Shown one piece after another: positions 1 through 7,098 of a DNA stretch of 64,000 nucleotides. A model generated the notes under the pieces. It worked only from the letters and a program-made list of their open reading frames with translations. It searched no databases and was not told the DNA's origin. The stretch covers positions 1 through 64,000 of the forward strand of contig CAZFBD010000007.1 in assembly GCA_964517125.1 (NCBI GenBank), read 5' to 3'. Position 1 is the first letter of the stretch; every line of letters begins with the position of its first letter. The position numbers and the translations under genes were made by a program. The stretch is from SHLQ01 sp964517125 (GTDB lineage: Bacteria > Actinomycetota > Acidimicrobiia > Acidimicrobiales > SHLQ01).

Positions 1-334
1 CCAGTTTGCGTCGATGCGGACGCCGGCCCCGCCCCGGTTTTCCAAGTCGGGGTTGAATGTCCGGGATCAGCGCAACTGCCAGGTGGCCGGCTGCGAGGAA
101 CGAGGTTCGACCATCGACCATGTGATGCCCCGCAGCCGCGGTGGCGACACGTCGTGGGAGAACTGCGTCCTGATGTGTCAGGCGCACAACAGCCGCAAGG
201 GCGACCGTTCGCTCGAACAGCTCGGCTGGACGCTGAAGCAGCGTCCGCTGGCTCCGGCAGGGACGATCCTCGTCTCGCCCGCACGCCGCGATGAATGGGC
301 CCACTGGGTCGCACCCGCATTCACCTCGGCGTGA
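1..334 (+). CDS. HNH endonuclease, 5' end outside window
   Basis: The reading frame is open from the first bases of the window, so the 5' end is missing; an internal ATG lies at 14. What remains is the C-terminal half of the common actinobacterial HNH endonuclease family: a Cys-x4-Cys pair, then IDHVMPRSRGG (the His of HNH and the conserved R-GG turn), then W-x-N and C-x2-H-N, and a basic tail. The domain is expected to bind a divalent metal and cut nucleic acid; the target is unknown. The stop is followed by a run of hairpins leading to rtcB. Family confidence is good; the biological role is not known from sequence. Confidence 0.8.
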   Translation, partial: QFASMRTPAPPRFSKSGLNVRDQRNCQVAGCEERGSTIDHVMPRSRGGDTSWENCVLMCQAHNSRKGDRSLEQLGWTLKQRPLAPAGTILVSPARRDEWAHWVAPAFTSA

Positions 335-340
335 CGCCTC

Positions 341-354
341 CCCGCTTCGGCGGG
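341..354 (+). other. Small UUCG-tetraloop hairpin
   Basis: A 5-bp stem CCCGC/GCGGG closes a TTCG tetraloop just after the HNH stop codon. No T-run follows, so it is a poor terminator. It is the first member of a series of hairpins that fills the spacer up to rtcB. Confidence 0.45.
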
Positions 355-380
355 ACAACCAAGACCGAGGGCAGCGCAGC

Positions 381-399
381 GATGGAGGCGGCATCCATC
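381..399 (+). other. Hairpin in HNH-rtcB spacer
   Basis: GATGGA (381-386) pairs with TCCATC (394-399) around a 7-nt loop. It is weak alone, but it stands in line with stronger hairpins at 420-468, 477-513 and 536-584. Confidence 0.4.
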
Positions 400-419
400 C
401 ACTTCGCGTAACGCCCCGG

Positions 420-584
420 GATCTGTGCAGCGCTGGATGCCGCATGGGCGTCTGACGCTGCACAGATCAGGGAAAGGGGAGGGTCGGATGGATCTCACCC
501 ATCCGGCCCTCCCAATCGAAATCCACCCAAACACCGATCTGTGGACGCTGGTGGTCGCTATGCGGTCACCAGTGTCCACAGATC
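420..584 (+). ncRNA. Structured leader RNA: three long hairpins before rtcB
   Basis: Three strong hairpins lie in a row. Hairpin 1 (420-468) has about 21 pairs with one mismatch and a 5-nt loop (442-446). Hairpin 2 (477-513) has 15 pairs, one of them G-U, and a 7-nt loop (492-498). Hairpin 3 (536-584) has 22 continuous pairs, three of them G-U, and a 5-nt loop (558-562). Hairpins 1 and 3 are both 49 nt and both close with GATCTGTG/CACAGATC, yet their interiors differ and stay paired. The G-U pairs argue for folding as RNA (+ strand) rather than a DNA palindrome. It could be a 5' leader of rtcB, a separate small RNA, or palindromic repeat elements; no known RNA family is recognised. Confidence 0.6.
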
Positions 585-594
585 TTGAGAAACT

Positions 595-611
595 GACACC
601 AGGGAGGTGTC
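595..611 (+). promoter_or_regulatory. Hairpin covering the rtcB ribosome-binding site
   Basis: GACACC (595-600) pairs perfectly with GGTGTC (606-611) around the loop AGGGA. The Shine-Dalgarno sequence AGGGAGG (601-607) lies in the loop and the 3' arm, so this hairpin would partly hide it. Upstream hairpins could alter access; that is inference. Confidence 0.45.
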
Positions 612-615
612 TGAC

Positions 616-1935
616 ATGACTGATGAAACCAACGCCAACATGAGCAACTCCAACTCGCCTCACTCCAACTCACCTCGCTCCAACTCGACGAACGGACCGG
701 TCCAGACCAACAACGTTCTGTCCTGGGCGACCGACCTTGACGAGAAGACCCTCGCGCAGGCGCACCGGACCGCCGACCTCGACTTCGTCCACAAGCCGCT
801 GGCGCTGATGCCCGACGCCCACCTGGGCATGGGTGCGACCGTTGGTTCCGTCGTGGCGACCGAAGGTTCGATCATCCCGGCAGCTGTCGGCGTGGACATC
901 GGCTGCGGCATGGTGGCGCAGAAGACCATCTTCACACGCGACCAGGTCGACGCTCACCTGACGGCCATCCACGCGGACATTGCGCGTGCGGTGCCGTCGG
1001 GCCAGCCGAAGCGGGGCCGGCGCAACGCCGGTTCGCATTCTCCACGTCGTGACCGATCCAAGGCGCTCGACCGGCTTGTCCGGGATGCGCCCGAGGTGAA
1101 GAGCGACAAGTTCAACCCGAACAAGATCGCCAGTCAGTTCGGCACGCTCGGCGGAGGCAACCACTTCGTCGAGCTGACCGTCGACGACGACGATCGGGTG
1201 TGGGTCGTGCTGCACTCCGGCTCGCGTGGACCGGGCAACCTGTTTGCGCAGCAGTACATCGGCCGGGCACGAAACGAGATGAAGCGGGTACTCGAGCAGC
1301 CGCTCGATGACCCCGACCTCGCACACTTCGTGCAGGGATCCCCCGACTTCGAGGCCTACATCGCCGGAATGCTCTGGGCGCAGGACTACGCGCTCGAGAA
1401 CCGGGCCGAGATGATGGCGGCGATCCTTCGGGGTCTCGCGCACATCATGGCCAAGGCTGGCCACGAGACCGGCGGCGCAGGTGGGTCGGCTGCTGGTCCA
1501 AAGGGCCAGGACATCACCGACGGCGCGCAGATCCAGTGTCACCACAACTACGCCACGTGCGAAGAGCACCACGGCGTGGACATGTGGATCACCCGAAAGG
1601 GTGCGATCGATGCGTCGGAGGGCACGTGGGGCATCATCCCGGGTTCGATGGCGACGGGTTCGTTCATCGTTTCGGGCCTCGGCAACCCGGCGTCCTACCG
1701 GTCGGCATCGCACGGTGCCGGTCGACGGCTGTCGCGGACCGCGGCTCGCAAGCAGCTGACCGAAGAGTCGCTGATCGAGGCAATGGATGGCATTGCCTGG
1801 AACGATGATGCCCGGTCACTGCTCGATGAGCACCCCGACGCGTACAAGGACATCGGTGAGGTCATGGACAACCAGAGCGATCTGGTGAAGATCGAGCACC
1901 GCCTCGAGACCATCCTCAACTACAAGGGAACCTGA
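616..1935 (+). CDS. rtcB: RNA-splicing ligase RtcB
   Basis: RtcB joins RNA 2',3'-cyclic phosphate or 3'-phosphate ends to 5'-OH ends, using GTP and Mn2+. The family marks are all present: DIGCGM (metal-binding Cys97), LGGGNHF, HSGSRG, HHNYA and SHGAGR, whose His366 is the residue that would be guanylylated. The 439-aa length is normal. The ATG at 616 is chosen because AGGGAGG ends 8 nt upstream; a GTG at 607 overlaps that site. Residues ~9-25 are a Ser/Asn/Pro-rich stretch encoded by a 15-bp tandem repeat and precede the catalytic fold. No rtcA is nearby. The leader is unusually structured. Confidence 0.95.
   Translation: MTDETNANMSNSNSPHSNSPRSNSTNGPVQTNNVLSWATDLDEKTLAQAHRTADLDFVHKPLALMPDAHLGMGATVGSVVATEGSIIPAAVGVDIGCGMVAQKTIFTRDQVDAHLTAIHADIARAVPSGQPKRGRRNAGSHSPRRDRSKALDRLVRDAPEVKSDKFNPNKIASQFGTLGGGNHFVELTVDDDDRVWVVLHSGSRGPGNLFAQQYIGRARNEMKRVLEQPLDDPDLAHFVQGSPDFEAYIAGMLWAQDYALENRAEMMAAILRGLAHIMAKAGHETGGAGGSAAGPKGQDITDGAQIQCHHNYATCEEHHGVDMWITRKGAIDASEGTWGIIPGSMATGSFIVSGLGNPASYRSASHGAGRRLSRTAARKQLTEESLIEAMDGIAWNDDARSLLDEHPDAYKDIGEVMDNQSDLVKIEHRLETILNYKGT
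648..690 (+). repeat. 15-bp tandem repeat inside rtcB
   Basis: About 2.8 copies of a 15-bp unit starting CTCCAACTC encode a repeating Ser-Asn-Ser-Pro stretch near the N terminus of RtcB, outside the catalytic domain. Confidence 0.7.
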
Positions 1936-1943
1936 GACGCAGA

Positions 1944-1972
1944 CCCCCGCTGGCTTTCGCTGGCGGGGGTTT
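1944..1972 (+). terminator. Terminator after rtcB
   Basis: CCCCCGC (1944-1950) pairs with GCGGGGG (1963-1969), followed by TTT and a T-rich stretch, 9 nt after the rtcB stop. It would also act against the convergent glutamine synthetase gene only weakly, since the other strand lacks a T-run. Confidence 0.7.
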
Positions 1973-2100
1973 CGTCGTTCACGAGCGGCGCTGGGTCAGG
2001 GGCTTAGCCGATAGGGAAGCGACAGTATCGGCACGCCCCTTCGATGTACCCCGCTCACGGCACTTCGTGCCAGGCCGCTCGGGCCTATCCGCGCGGCTCC

Positions 2101-3426
2101 TCAGTGGTACATCATGTATTCGTTCAGCTCCCACGCGGTGGGAGGTTCGGTTCCATCGAAGGATCCCTCGGCCTCGATGTAGCGATCCCACTCGGCTCGC
2201 TTGTTCGCGACGTGGTTGTCGACGAGGTCCTGACTCAGCGCCGCAGAGAACACGGTGTCGGCCTCGAGCTGGTCGAGCGCGTCGCTCAGGTTGGCGGCCA
2301 CCGACACGTCGGTGTTCACCTCCTCGAACCCATCGCCGGTCTCGGCTGGTGGGCAATCGAGCGCCTGTTCCACACCCAAACGGGCAGCCGTGAGCACGGC
2401 GGCCATGCCGGTGTGGATGTTCACGGCGCCGTCGGCGACGCGGCTTTCGATTCGGGTGCCCGAACCACGTGACGGCGGCACCCGTGTGGCGACGCAGCGG
2501 TGGTCGTAGCCCCAGTTGGCCCAGTAGCCGCTGAGTTGCGCCGGCTGGAGGCGGCGGTAGGCATTGACGGTGGGCGCAGTGATGGCGGCCATGGCCTGAT
2601 GGTGTGTGCACATGCCGGCGATCGCCTGCTTGGCCAGCGCCGAAAGGCCGTCGTCGGTCGTTGCGTCGGCGAACGCGTTGTTGCCGTCGGCATCCCAGAC
2701 GGAGATGTTGAAGTGCACACCGGTGCCGCTCAGGTCGACGAAGGGCTTGCCCAGGAAGGTCAGGTCCATGCCCTTGGCGAGCGCCAGTTCGCGTGCCATC
2801 ACACGGAACAGGAACACCTCGTCGGCGACGGCGAGTGCGTCGCCGTATTCGAGCGTGAGCTCGTACTGGGACTCGTCGAATTCGGCGTTGATGGATTCCA
2901 CGCTGAACCCACACGTGCGGGCCGTCGTCATGATGTCGTCGATCACACCGGTGGGGTCGTTGCCGATGCCGGTTCCGTAGACCATGGCGCGGGGGTTCAC
3001 GTAGCGCTGCCAGCCGCCGTCGCCGTCGGGCGCCAGAAGGTATGCCTCGAGCTCGATGCCGACCTTGACCGTGTACCCGAGCTCGGCCCAGGCGGCGATG
3101 GCTTGCTTCAAGACATGACGTGCGGAGTAGGCGAATGGTTCGCCGTGCATGGCGACGTCGGCGACCGCGACGGCGGTTGTGTCGTCCTCCCAGCCGGGGC
3201 GGAGCGTGTCGGCGTCCATGGTGGCGTGAATGTCGATGAGCCCCTCGAGCAGAAACGAACCCGGCGCAGGAATCATGCTGCGGTCATACCCGAGCCCGTA
3301 GAGGGTGGCGCAGTGACCGGTGCCGTTCTGGGCGAGGTGGCTGGGCAGGTACTTGCCGCGGGGAAGACCCAGGTGATCAGGGAACATCACCCGGATCCGA
3401 TCGAAGTTCGCAGTATCCACGGCCAT
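2101..3426 (-). CDS. Glutamine synthetase family protein
   Basis: A 441-aa ATP-dependent amine ligase of the glutamine synthetase fold. The central motif EFDESQYELTLEYGDAL corresponds to the metal-binding E-x-G/S-Q-x-E segment. GTGVHFN and SGTRIESR match the substrate and ATP-binding segments of the C-terminal domain. The spacing and short N-terminal beta-grasp resemble gamma-glutamyl-amine/polyamine ligases more than GlnA, and no adenylylation-site Tyr motif was noticed; the real substrate may be an amine other than ammonia. The ATG at 3426 follows AGGAG at a good distance. It is divergent from a nitroreductase. Confidence 0.85.
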   Translation of the reverse strand: MAVDTANFDRIRVMFPDHLGLPRGKYLPSHLAQNGTGHCATLYGLGYDRSMIPAPGSFLLEGLIDIHATMDADTLRPGWEDDTTAVAVADVAMHGEPFAYSARHVLKQAIAAWAELGYTVKVGIELEAYLLAPDGDGGWQRYVNPRAMVYGTGIGNDPTGVIDDIMTTARTCGFSVESINAEFDESQYELTLEYGDALAVADEVFLFRVMARELALAKGMDLTFLGKPFVDLSGTGVHFNISVWDADGNNAFADATTDDGLSALAKQAIAGMCTHHQAMAAITAPTVNAYRRLQPAQLSGYWANWGYDHRCVATRVPPSRGSGTRIESRVADGAVNIHTGMAAVLTAARLGVEQALDCPPAETGDGFEEVNTDVSVAANLSDALDQLEADTVFSAALSQDLVDNHVANKRAEWDRYIEAEGSFDGTEPPTAWELNEYMMYH

Positions 3427-3528
3427 GTCCAGCTCCTGAGGTCGTTCGGTGCCGAACGACAGTAGCGCTCGGCGTCGGCGGGATTCCAGAGTTTGCTCGA
3501 TCGAGCGGCAGTCCTGACAAGATCGGAC

Positions 3529-4215
3529 ATGGACATTTCCCTGCTTGATGGTGTTGAGACGACGAGGGCGATCCGGCGGTACACGACAGACCCGATTTCC
3601 GAGGTCGATCTGAACCGCATGCTCTTCGCGGCCACACGGGCGCCAACGGGGTCGAACAGGCAGGGCTTTCGTTTCCTGGTCCTGCGCGACGGGCCGCTTG
3701 CCGCGACCGCCCGGACGCTCCTCGGTGATGCCTTTCGCCGTGGATGGGCCGAGAAGATGGGCACCGATCGCTACGAAGCCGGATCTGGCGCCGATGCACA
3801 GTCGCCGAAGGCCCGCATGATGCGCACGATGCAGCACTTCGTCGACCACTTCGAAGCAACCCCCGTGGTGGTGCTGCCCTGCATCCTCGCTCGGCACGGA
3901 GGTCTGCTCGACGGCGCCTCGATCTACCCGGCGTGTCAGAACCTGCTGTTGTCCGCTCGGGCCCTTGGGTATGGCGGTGTGCTGACGAACTGGCAGGTGC
4001 CGGTGGAGCCGGAGCTCCGCGAGGTGCTCTCCATTCCTGATGAGTTCGCCATCGCTGGGACCATTCCACTCGGTACACCGGCCGGCAGCCACGGCCCGGT
4101 CCGCCGCCGCCCGCTCAGTGAGCTGGTCTTCGAGGATGGTTGGGACCAGCCAGCCCCTTGGGCGATCGACCCGGAAGGGACCCGCTTCACGTCAGCCGGA
4201 CCGCCGCGCTCGTAG
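3529..4215 (+). CDS. Nitroreductase family protein
   Basis: A 228-aa flavin (FMN) oxidoreductase of the nitroreductase fold. The N-terminal TTRAIRRYTTDPIS segment is the family signature; R-A-P-T-G-S-N-R-Q follows and contacts FMN; GYGGVLTNW lies near the C terminus, and IPLGTPA matches the usual 'ALGYP' turn. The substrate cannot be told; nitroaromatics, quinones or F420-type chemistry are all possible in actinomycetes. The ATG at 3529 begins right at the conserved domain; a longer start at 3493 would add 12 residues. It is followed closely by a thioesterase gene. Confidence 0.85.
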   Translation: MDISLLDGVETTRAIRRYTTDPISEVDLNRMLFAATRAPTGSNRQGFRFLVLRDGPLAATARTLLGDAFRRGWAEKMGTDRYEAGSGADAQSPKARMMRTMQHFVDHFEATPVVVLPCILARHGGLLDGASIYPACQNLLLSARALGYGGVLTNWQVPVEPELREVLSIPDEFAIAGTIPLGTPAGSHGPVRRRPLSELVFEDGWDQPAPWAIDPEGTRFTSAGPPRS

Positions 4216-4222
4216 CTGCCGG

Positions 4223-4228
4223 TACGCT
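4223..4228 (+). promoter_or_regulatory. -10 box, leaderless thioesterase gene
   Basis: TACGCT lies 6 nt before the ATG at 4235, the spacing expected when transcription starts at the start codon. No Shine-Dalgarno sequence is evident. Confidence 0.4.
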
Positions 4229-4234
4229 CCGGCC

Positions 4235-4873
4235 ATGGCTGGAGAAACACTTGTGGCGCAGACGCGTGCCCTGATCGAAACGCTTCGCACGACCGACTTC
4301 GACGAAGCGGGGGAAGCGGGCGTCGACCTGGCCGCTTTGGCCGAACAGCTTTCGGCAGTCAACGCATCGCTCGACCCGCATGTCGTCCACGGAGAGATCC
4401 GGGCTCAGGCTGCCCTTCGAATGTCTGAAGTTTCGGTCCACGTCGAGGCGGGCTCGTTGCCCGATCTGACGCACGGATCCCCCGAGGTCTTCTTTCGCTA
4501 CAGCCCGGTGATCGGGCCACTGAACCCCATCGCTCCACCGTTCCGGTTCTGGTACGAGGACGGACGCGTGTACGGAGAGGGTCGATTCGGCACGGCGTAC
4601 AACGGTCCGCCGACTGCGGCCCACGGCGGCTGGGTTGCGGCGGTTATGGACGAGCTCCTGGGGCTGACCGGCGTGATGACCGGAAACCACGGGTTCACGG
4701 GAACACTCTCGGTTCGCTATGAGAACCTGACACCGCTCCATACCGACCTGACCATGGAGGCGTGGATCGACCGCACCGAAGGACGGAAGAGCTTCATCAC
4801 GGGCACGATCGGCGTCGAGGGAATGATCACTGCCCGCGCCGAAGGGATCTTCATTCGTCCGTCGGGCTCGTGA
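4235..4873 (+). CDS. PaaI-type hotdog-fold thioesterase
   Basis: A 212-aa protein. Residues ~105-205 form a single hotdog domain: the AHGGWVAAVMDELLG helix carries the conserved H-G-G and catalytic Asp/Glu positions of PaaI-like acyl-CoA thioesterases, followed by the strands around SVRYENLTPLHTDL. The first ~90 residues are an extra helical region. It probably hydrolyses acyl- or aryl-acyl-CoA; the substrate is unknown. Its 3' end overlaps the convergent small gene by 23 bp. Confidence 0.8.
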   Translation: MAGETLVAQTRALIETLRTTDFDEAGEAGVDLAALAEQLSAVNASLDPHVVHGEIRAQAALRMSEVSVHVEAGSLPDLTHGSPEVFFRYSPVIGPLNPIAPPFRFWYEDGRVYGEGRFGTAYNGPPTAAHGGWVAAVMDELLGLTGVMTGNHGFTGTLSVRYENLTPLHTDLTMEAWIDRTEGRKSFITGTIGVEGMITARAEGIFIRPSGS

Positions 4874-5132
4874 GCGCTGCGTTTCCACTCTGAATCGCCG
4901 CACGGATGATGGAGACGTTGGGCTTTGGTGTGGCGAGCTCGGTGGTCAGAAGGGTCGCCGCATCGCGTAGCCGGCCCATACGCACCCGGATCGACCGCAT
5001 CTCTGACGAGTCGGGCTGATCTTCCTGTTGCAGGTCCAGCTCGTCGGCGGTCGCGGTGAAGGCCTGCAGCGCCTCCCGAACCTCGGTGTCGGTGAGCGGT
5101 TCGGGCTTGTCCTTCTTCTTGCGTCCGAACAC
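4851..5132 (-). CDS. Hypothetical charged small protein
   Basis: A 93-aa protein starting at GTG 5132, one base after the TGA of the upstream TrmH-family gene, so probably translationally coupled to it. It starts with a Lys-rich stretch (FGRKKKDKPEP) and is otherwise acidic and helical. The family is not recognised. It overlaps the thioesterase 3' end on the other strand. Base composition and coupling support a real gene. Confidence 0.6.
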   Translation of the reverse strand: MFGRKKKDKPEPLTDTEVREALQAFTATADELDLQQEDQPDSSEMRSIRVRMGRLRDAATLLTTELATPKPNVSIIRAAIQSGNAALTSPTDE

Positions 5133-5133
5133 G

Positions 5134-5928
5134 TCAGCTCCGATCGAAGTGGTGGAAGGCAATGGCGGCGGCTGCGGCGACGTTGAGCGAATCGACGTTG
5201 TTGTGCATGGCAATGGCGGTCCGCACGTTCACGGCAGCCAGTGTTGCATCGGTCAGACCCGGACCCTCGGCGCCCAACAGGAGGGCAACCTTGTCGGGCC
5301 GCTCGATATCCCGAAGGTGCGTGCCGCCCGCAGGTGTGAGCGCCACCGTGGTCACGCCGGCGTCGTGCAGCGGCCCGAGTGCCTCGGGAAGATGTCCGAT
5401 GCGGGCATGCGGCAATGCGAAGACCTGCCCCATGGATGCTCGAATCGCCCGACGGTAGAGCGGGTCGCCACAGGTGGGGTCCAGGAGAACTGCCTCGACC
5501 CCGAGCCCAGCGGCATTGCGCATGATGACGCCAAGGTTGTTTGGGTTGTTGATGCCTTCGAGCACCGCGAACGTGCGGTTCTCGGCGACGAGTGCGTGCG
5601 GGTCCGGCATGGTGGGGCGCACGAAACATGCCAGTGGGTCGCGGAGTTCGGGTCGACCGGTGACCTCGGCGAGCACGTCGTCGGAGGCAGCGAACACCGA
5701 CGTGTCGTCGATGATGGACGGAAGCGGCTTGGTTCGGCGCGCACCGACGAGAACCGACCGCAGCTCCAACCCATGAACGAGCGCCCGTTCAATGACGAGG
5801 TCACCTTCACAGATGAACACTCCGGCCATGTCGCCGCCGGGCTGCTCGCGAAGCTGGCGCGCATGATGGTCCCGCAACCCCAGGAAGACATCGATTCTGG
5901 GGTCACCTGCGTCGGTCACCGGAATCAT
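5134..5928 (-). CDS. TrmH/SpoU-family RNA 2'-O-methyltransferase
   Basis: A 264-aa SAM-dependent SPOUT methyltransferase acting on rRNA or tRNA ribose. All three SPOUT motifs are visible: NNPNNLGVIMRNA (motif 1), ALLLGAEGPGL (motif 2) and NNVDSLNVAAAAAIA (motif 3), the last two forming the trefoil knot that binds SAM. The N-terminal ~100 residues resemble the SpoU substrate-binding domain. The start at 5928 overlaps the stop of the preceding methyltransferase gene (ATGA). The exact RNA target cannot be assigned. Confidence 0.88.
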   Translation of the reverse strand: MIPVTDAGDPRIDVFLGLRDHHARQLREQPGGDMAGVFICEGDLVIERALVHGLELRSVLVGARRTKPLPSIIDDTSVFAASDDVLAEVTGRPELRDPLACFVRPTMPDPHALVAENRTFAVLEGINNPNNLGVIMRNAAGLGVEAVLLDPTCGDPLYRRAIRASMGQVFALPHARIGHLPEALGPLHDAGVTTVALTPAGGTHLRDIERPDKVALLLGAEGPGLTDATLAAVNVRTAIAMHNNVDSLNVAAAAAIAFHHFDRS

Positions 5929-6650
5929 GGTCGGGACACCGAACGATCCACCAGGTGGAGCCAGCCAAAACCGAGCACGCCCCGGTAGTTCTGGTACTCG
6001 GCTGAGCGTTCGTCGGCGAACGTCGTGGCTGCGGGCGATCCGACATTGCGCACCCCGTCGCACCAGCCGTGTTCGAAGTCATCCCACTCCTCGCGGGTGG
6101 ACAGGTCGGCGTGTTCCACGGTCCAGCCGGCTTCCTGCGCGAGGGTGGCCAGCCCCTGGAGCCCGGCGGGTTGTTCGCCGAACGTCTCGAGGCACCAGTC
6201 GTTCGGCGTTTCCTCCCAGATGCCGTCGCCGACGACGGCGTATCCGCCGGGGGCGATGGCGAGCAGCCGCTCGAACATGCGGGAGGGGTCGCCGAATGCG
6301 TGCGACGCACCAATACACACTGCTGCCCCGAACGGTCCCGACACATTGGCGGCGTCGGCCACTTGGAAGTCGAGTTGCTCGGACGGCAGGACCGGTTCAC
6401 GGTCGCGGGCGATCTCGATGAGGTCCGCCGCCGAGTCCACACCGAGGACGTGCGTCGCAGGAAGGTGCTGCGCCAGCGCATGTGCGAACGCACCCCTCCC
6501 ACACCCCAGGTCCACCACGGAGCGCGGAGCCATGTCGGCCAGGAAGGCCTGGGCCGCGATGGCTCGCTCGGCGCTCAGGGGCGCGTTGTGGGTCAGGGCC
6601 GCTCCACCAGCAGCCATGAGCGTGCGCCGCTCGGCCTCGTCCAGATCCAT
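5925..6650 (-). CDS. SAM-dependent methyltransferase (class I)
   Basis: A 241-aa Rossmann-fold methyltransferase. VVDLGCGRGAFAHALA is motif I for SAM, GVDSAADLIEIA is motif II with the acidic ribose-binding residue, and APGGYAVVGDG is a post-motif. The substrate is unknown. Its stop overlaps the start of the TrmH-family gene by 4 nt, so the two are one transcriptional unit with the 93-aa gene. Confidence 0.85.
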   Translation of the reverse strand: MDLDEAERRTLMAAGGAALTHNAPLSAERAIAAQAFLADMAPRSVVDLGCGRGAFAHALAQHLPATHVLGVDSAADLIEIARDREPVLPSEQLDFQVADAANVSGPFGAAVCIGASHAFGDPSRMFERLLAIAPGGYAVVGDGIWEETPNDWCLETFGEQPAGLQGLATLAQEAGWTVEHADLSTREEWDDFEHGWCDGVRNVGSPAATTFADERSAEYQNYRGVLGFGWLHLVDRSVSRP

Positions 6651-6656
6651 ACCGTC

Positions 6657-7073
6657 CTAGTGAATCTGACCGACGACGCTGGTTGGCTTCAGCCGCGCAA
6701 TGAGCCGTCCCTCGTCGATCATTGCCTGGCGGTATTCGTCCCAGTCCGGGTGCTCTCCGCTGATGGCCCGGTAGTAGTCGACGAGCAGGTCGGCCGTGGC
6801 GTCGTCGGCTTCGGTCGTGGGAGCGGTGAGCTCGACCGTTGCGTCGAAGGAGAGGTAGGACCAGCTGCTTCGATCGGTGAGGTGCATGACGACACGGTTG
6901 TCGCGTTGCATGTTGCGGGTCTTGGCTCGTCCCGTTGTGAGTGAGACGAGAAACTCGCCATCACGACAGAGGTAGGAAATGTCGGATGACTGTGCTCGTC
7001 CGTCCTTGCGAAGGGTGATGAGGACGCCATCGTGTCTCGTGGCGGCCCAGTCGAGTGCGGTCGTCATGTCCAT
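6657..7073 (-). CDS. PPOX-class, probable F420-dependent oxidoreductase
   Basis: A 138-aa split-barrel protein of the pyridoxamine-phosphate-oxidase-like superfamily, close in form to actinobacterial F420-dependent families: ATRHDGVLITLRKDGRAQSSDI at the start, TGRAKTRNM and the RVVMHLTD strand. Such proteins bind F420 or FMN and reduce enones, quinones or other small molecules. The ATG at 7073 is preferred because a TAGGGT box lies 6 nt upstream; ATG 7067 is possible. Confidence 0.8.
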   Translation of the reverse strand: MDMTTALDWAATRHDGVLITLRKDGRAQSSDISYLCRDGEFLVSLTTGRAKTRNMQRDNRVVMHLTDRSSWSYLSFDATVELTAPTTEADDATADLLVDYYRAISGEHPDWDEYRQAMIDEGRLIARLKPTSVVGQIH

Positions 7074-7079
7074 GCCGTC

Positions 7080-7085
7080 ACCCTA
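7080..7085 (-). promoter_or_regulatory. -10 box, leaderless PPOX gene
   Basis: On the minus strand TAGGGT lies 6 nt before the ATG at 7073, fitting leaderless transcription. Confidence 0.4.
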
Positions 7086-7098
7086 GGGCTGCTCGGGT

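Noticed and set aside
1..600. HNH endonuclease plus structured RNA as an IscB/OMEGA-type RNA-guided system
   Set aside because: The HNH protein is the short CxxxxC/HNH type without a RuvC or bridge-helix region in view, and its 5' end is cut off. The hairpins lie next to rtcB's ribosome site, which explains them at least as well.
2059..2086. Terminator between rtcB and the glutamine synthetase-like gene on the minus strand
   Set aside because: Two tiny hairpins (GGCAC/GTGCC and AGGCC/GGCCT) are present, but there is no T-run on the minus strand after them.
3427..4092. N-terminal extension of the glutamine synthetase-like gene to 663 codons
   Set aside because: The extension is antisense to the nitroreductase gene and lacks domain similarity; AGGAG precedes ATG 3426.
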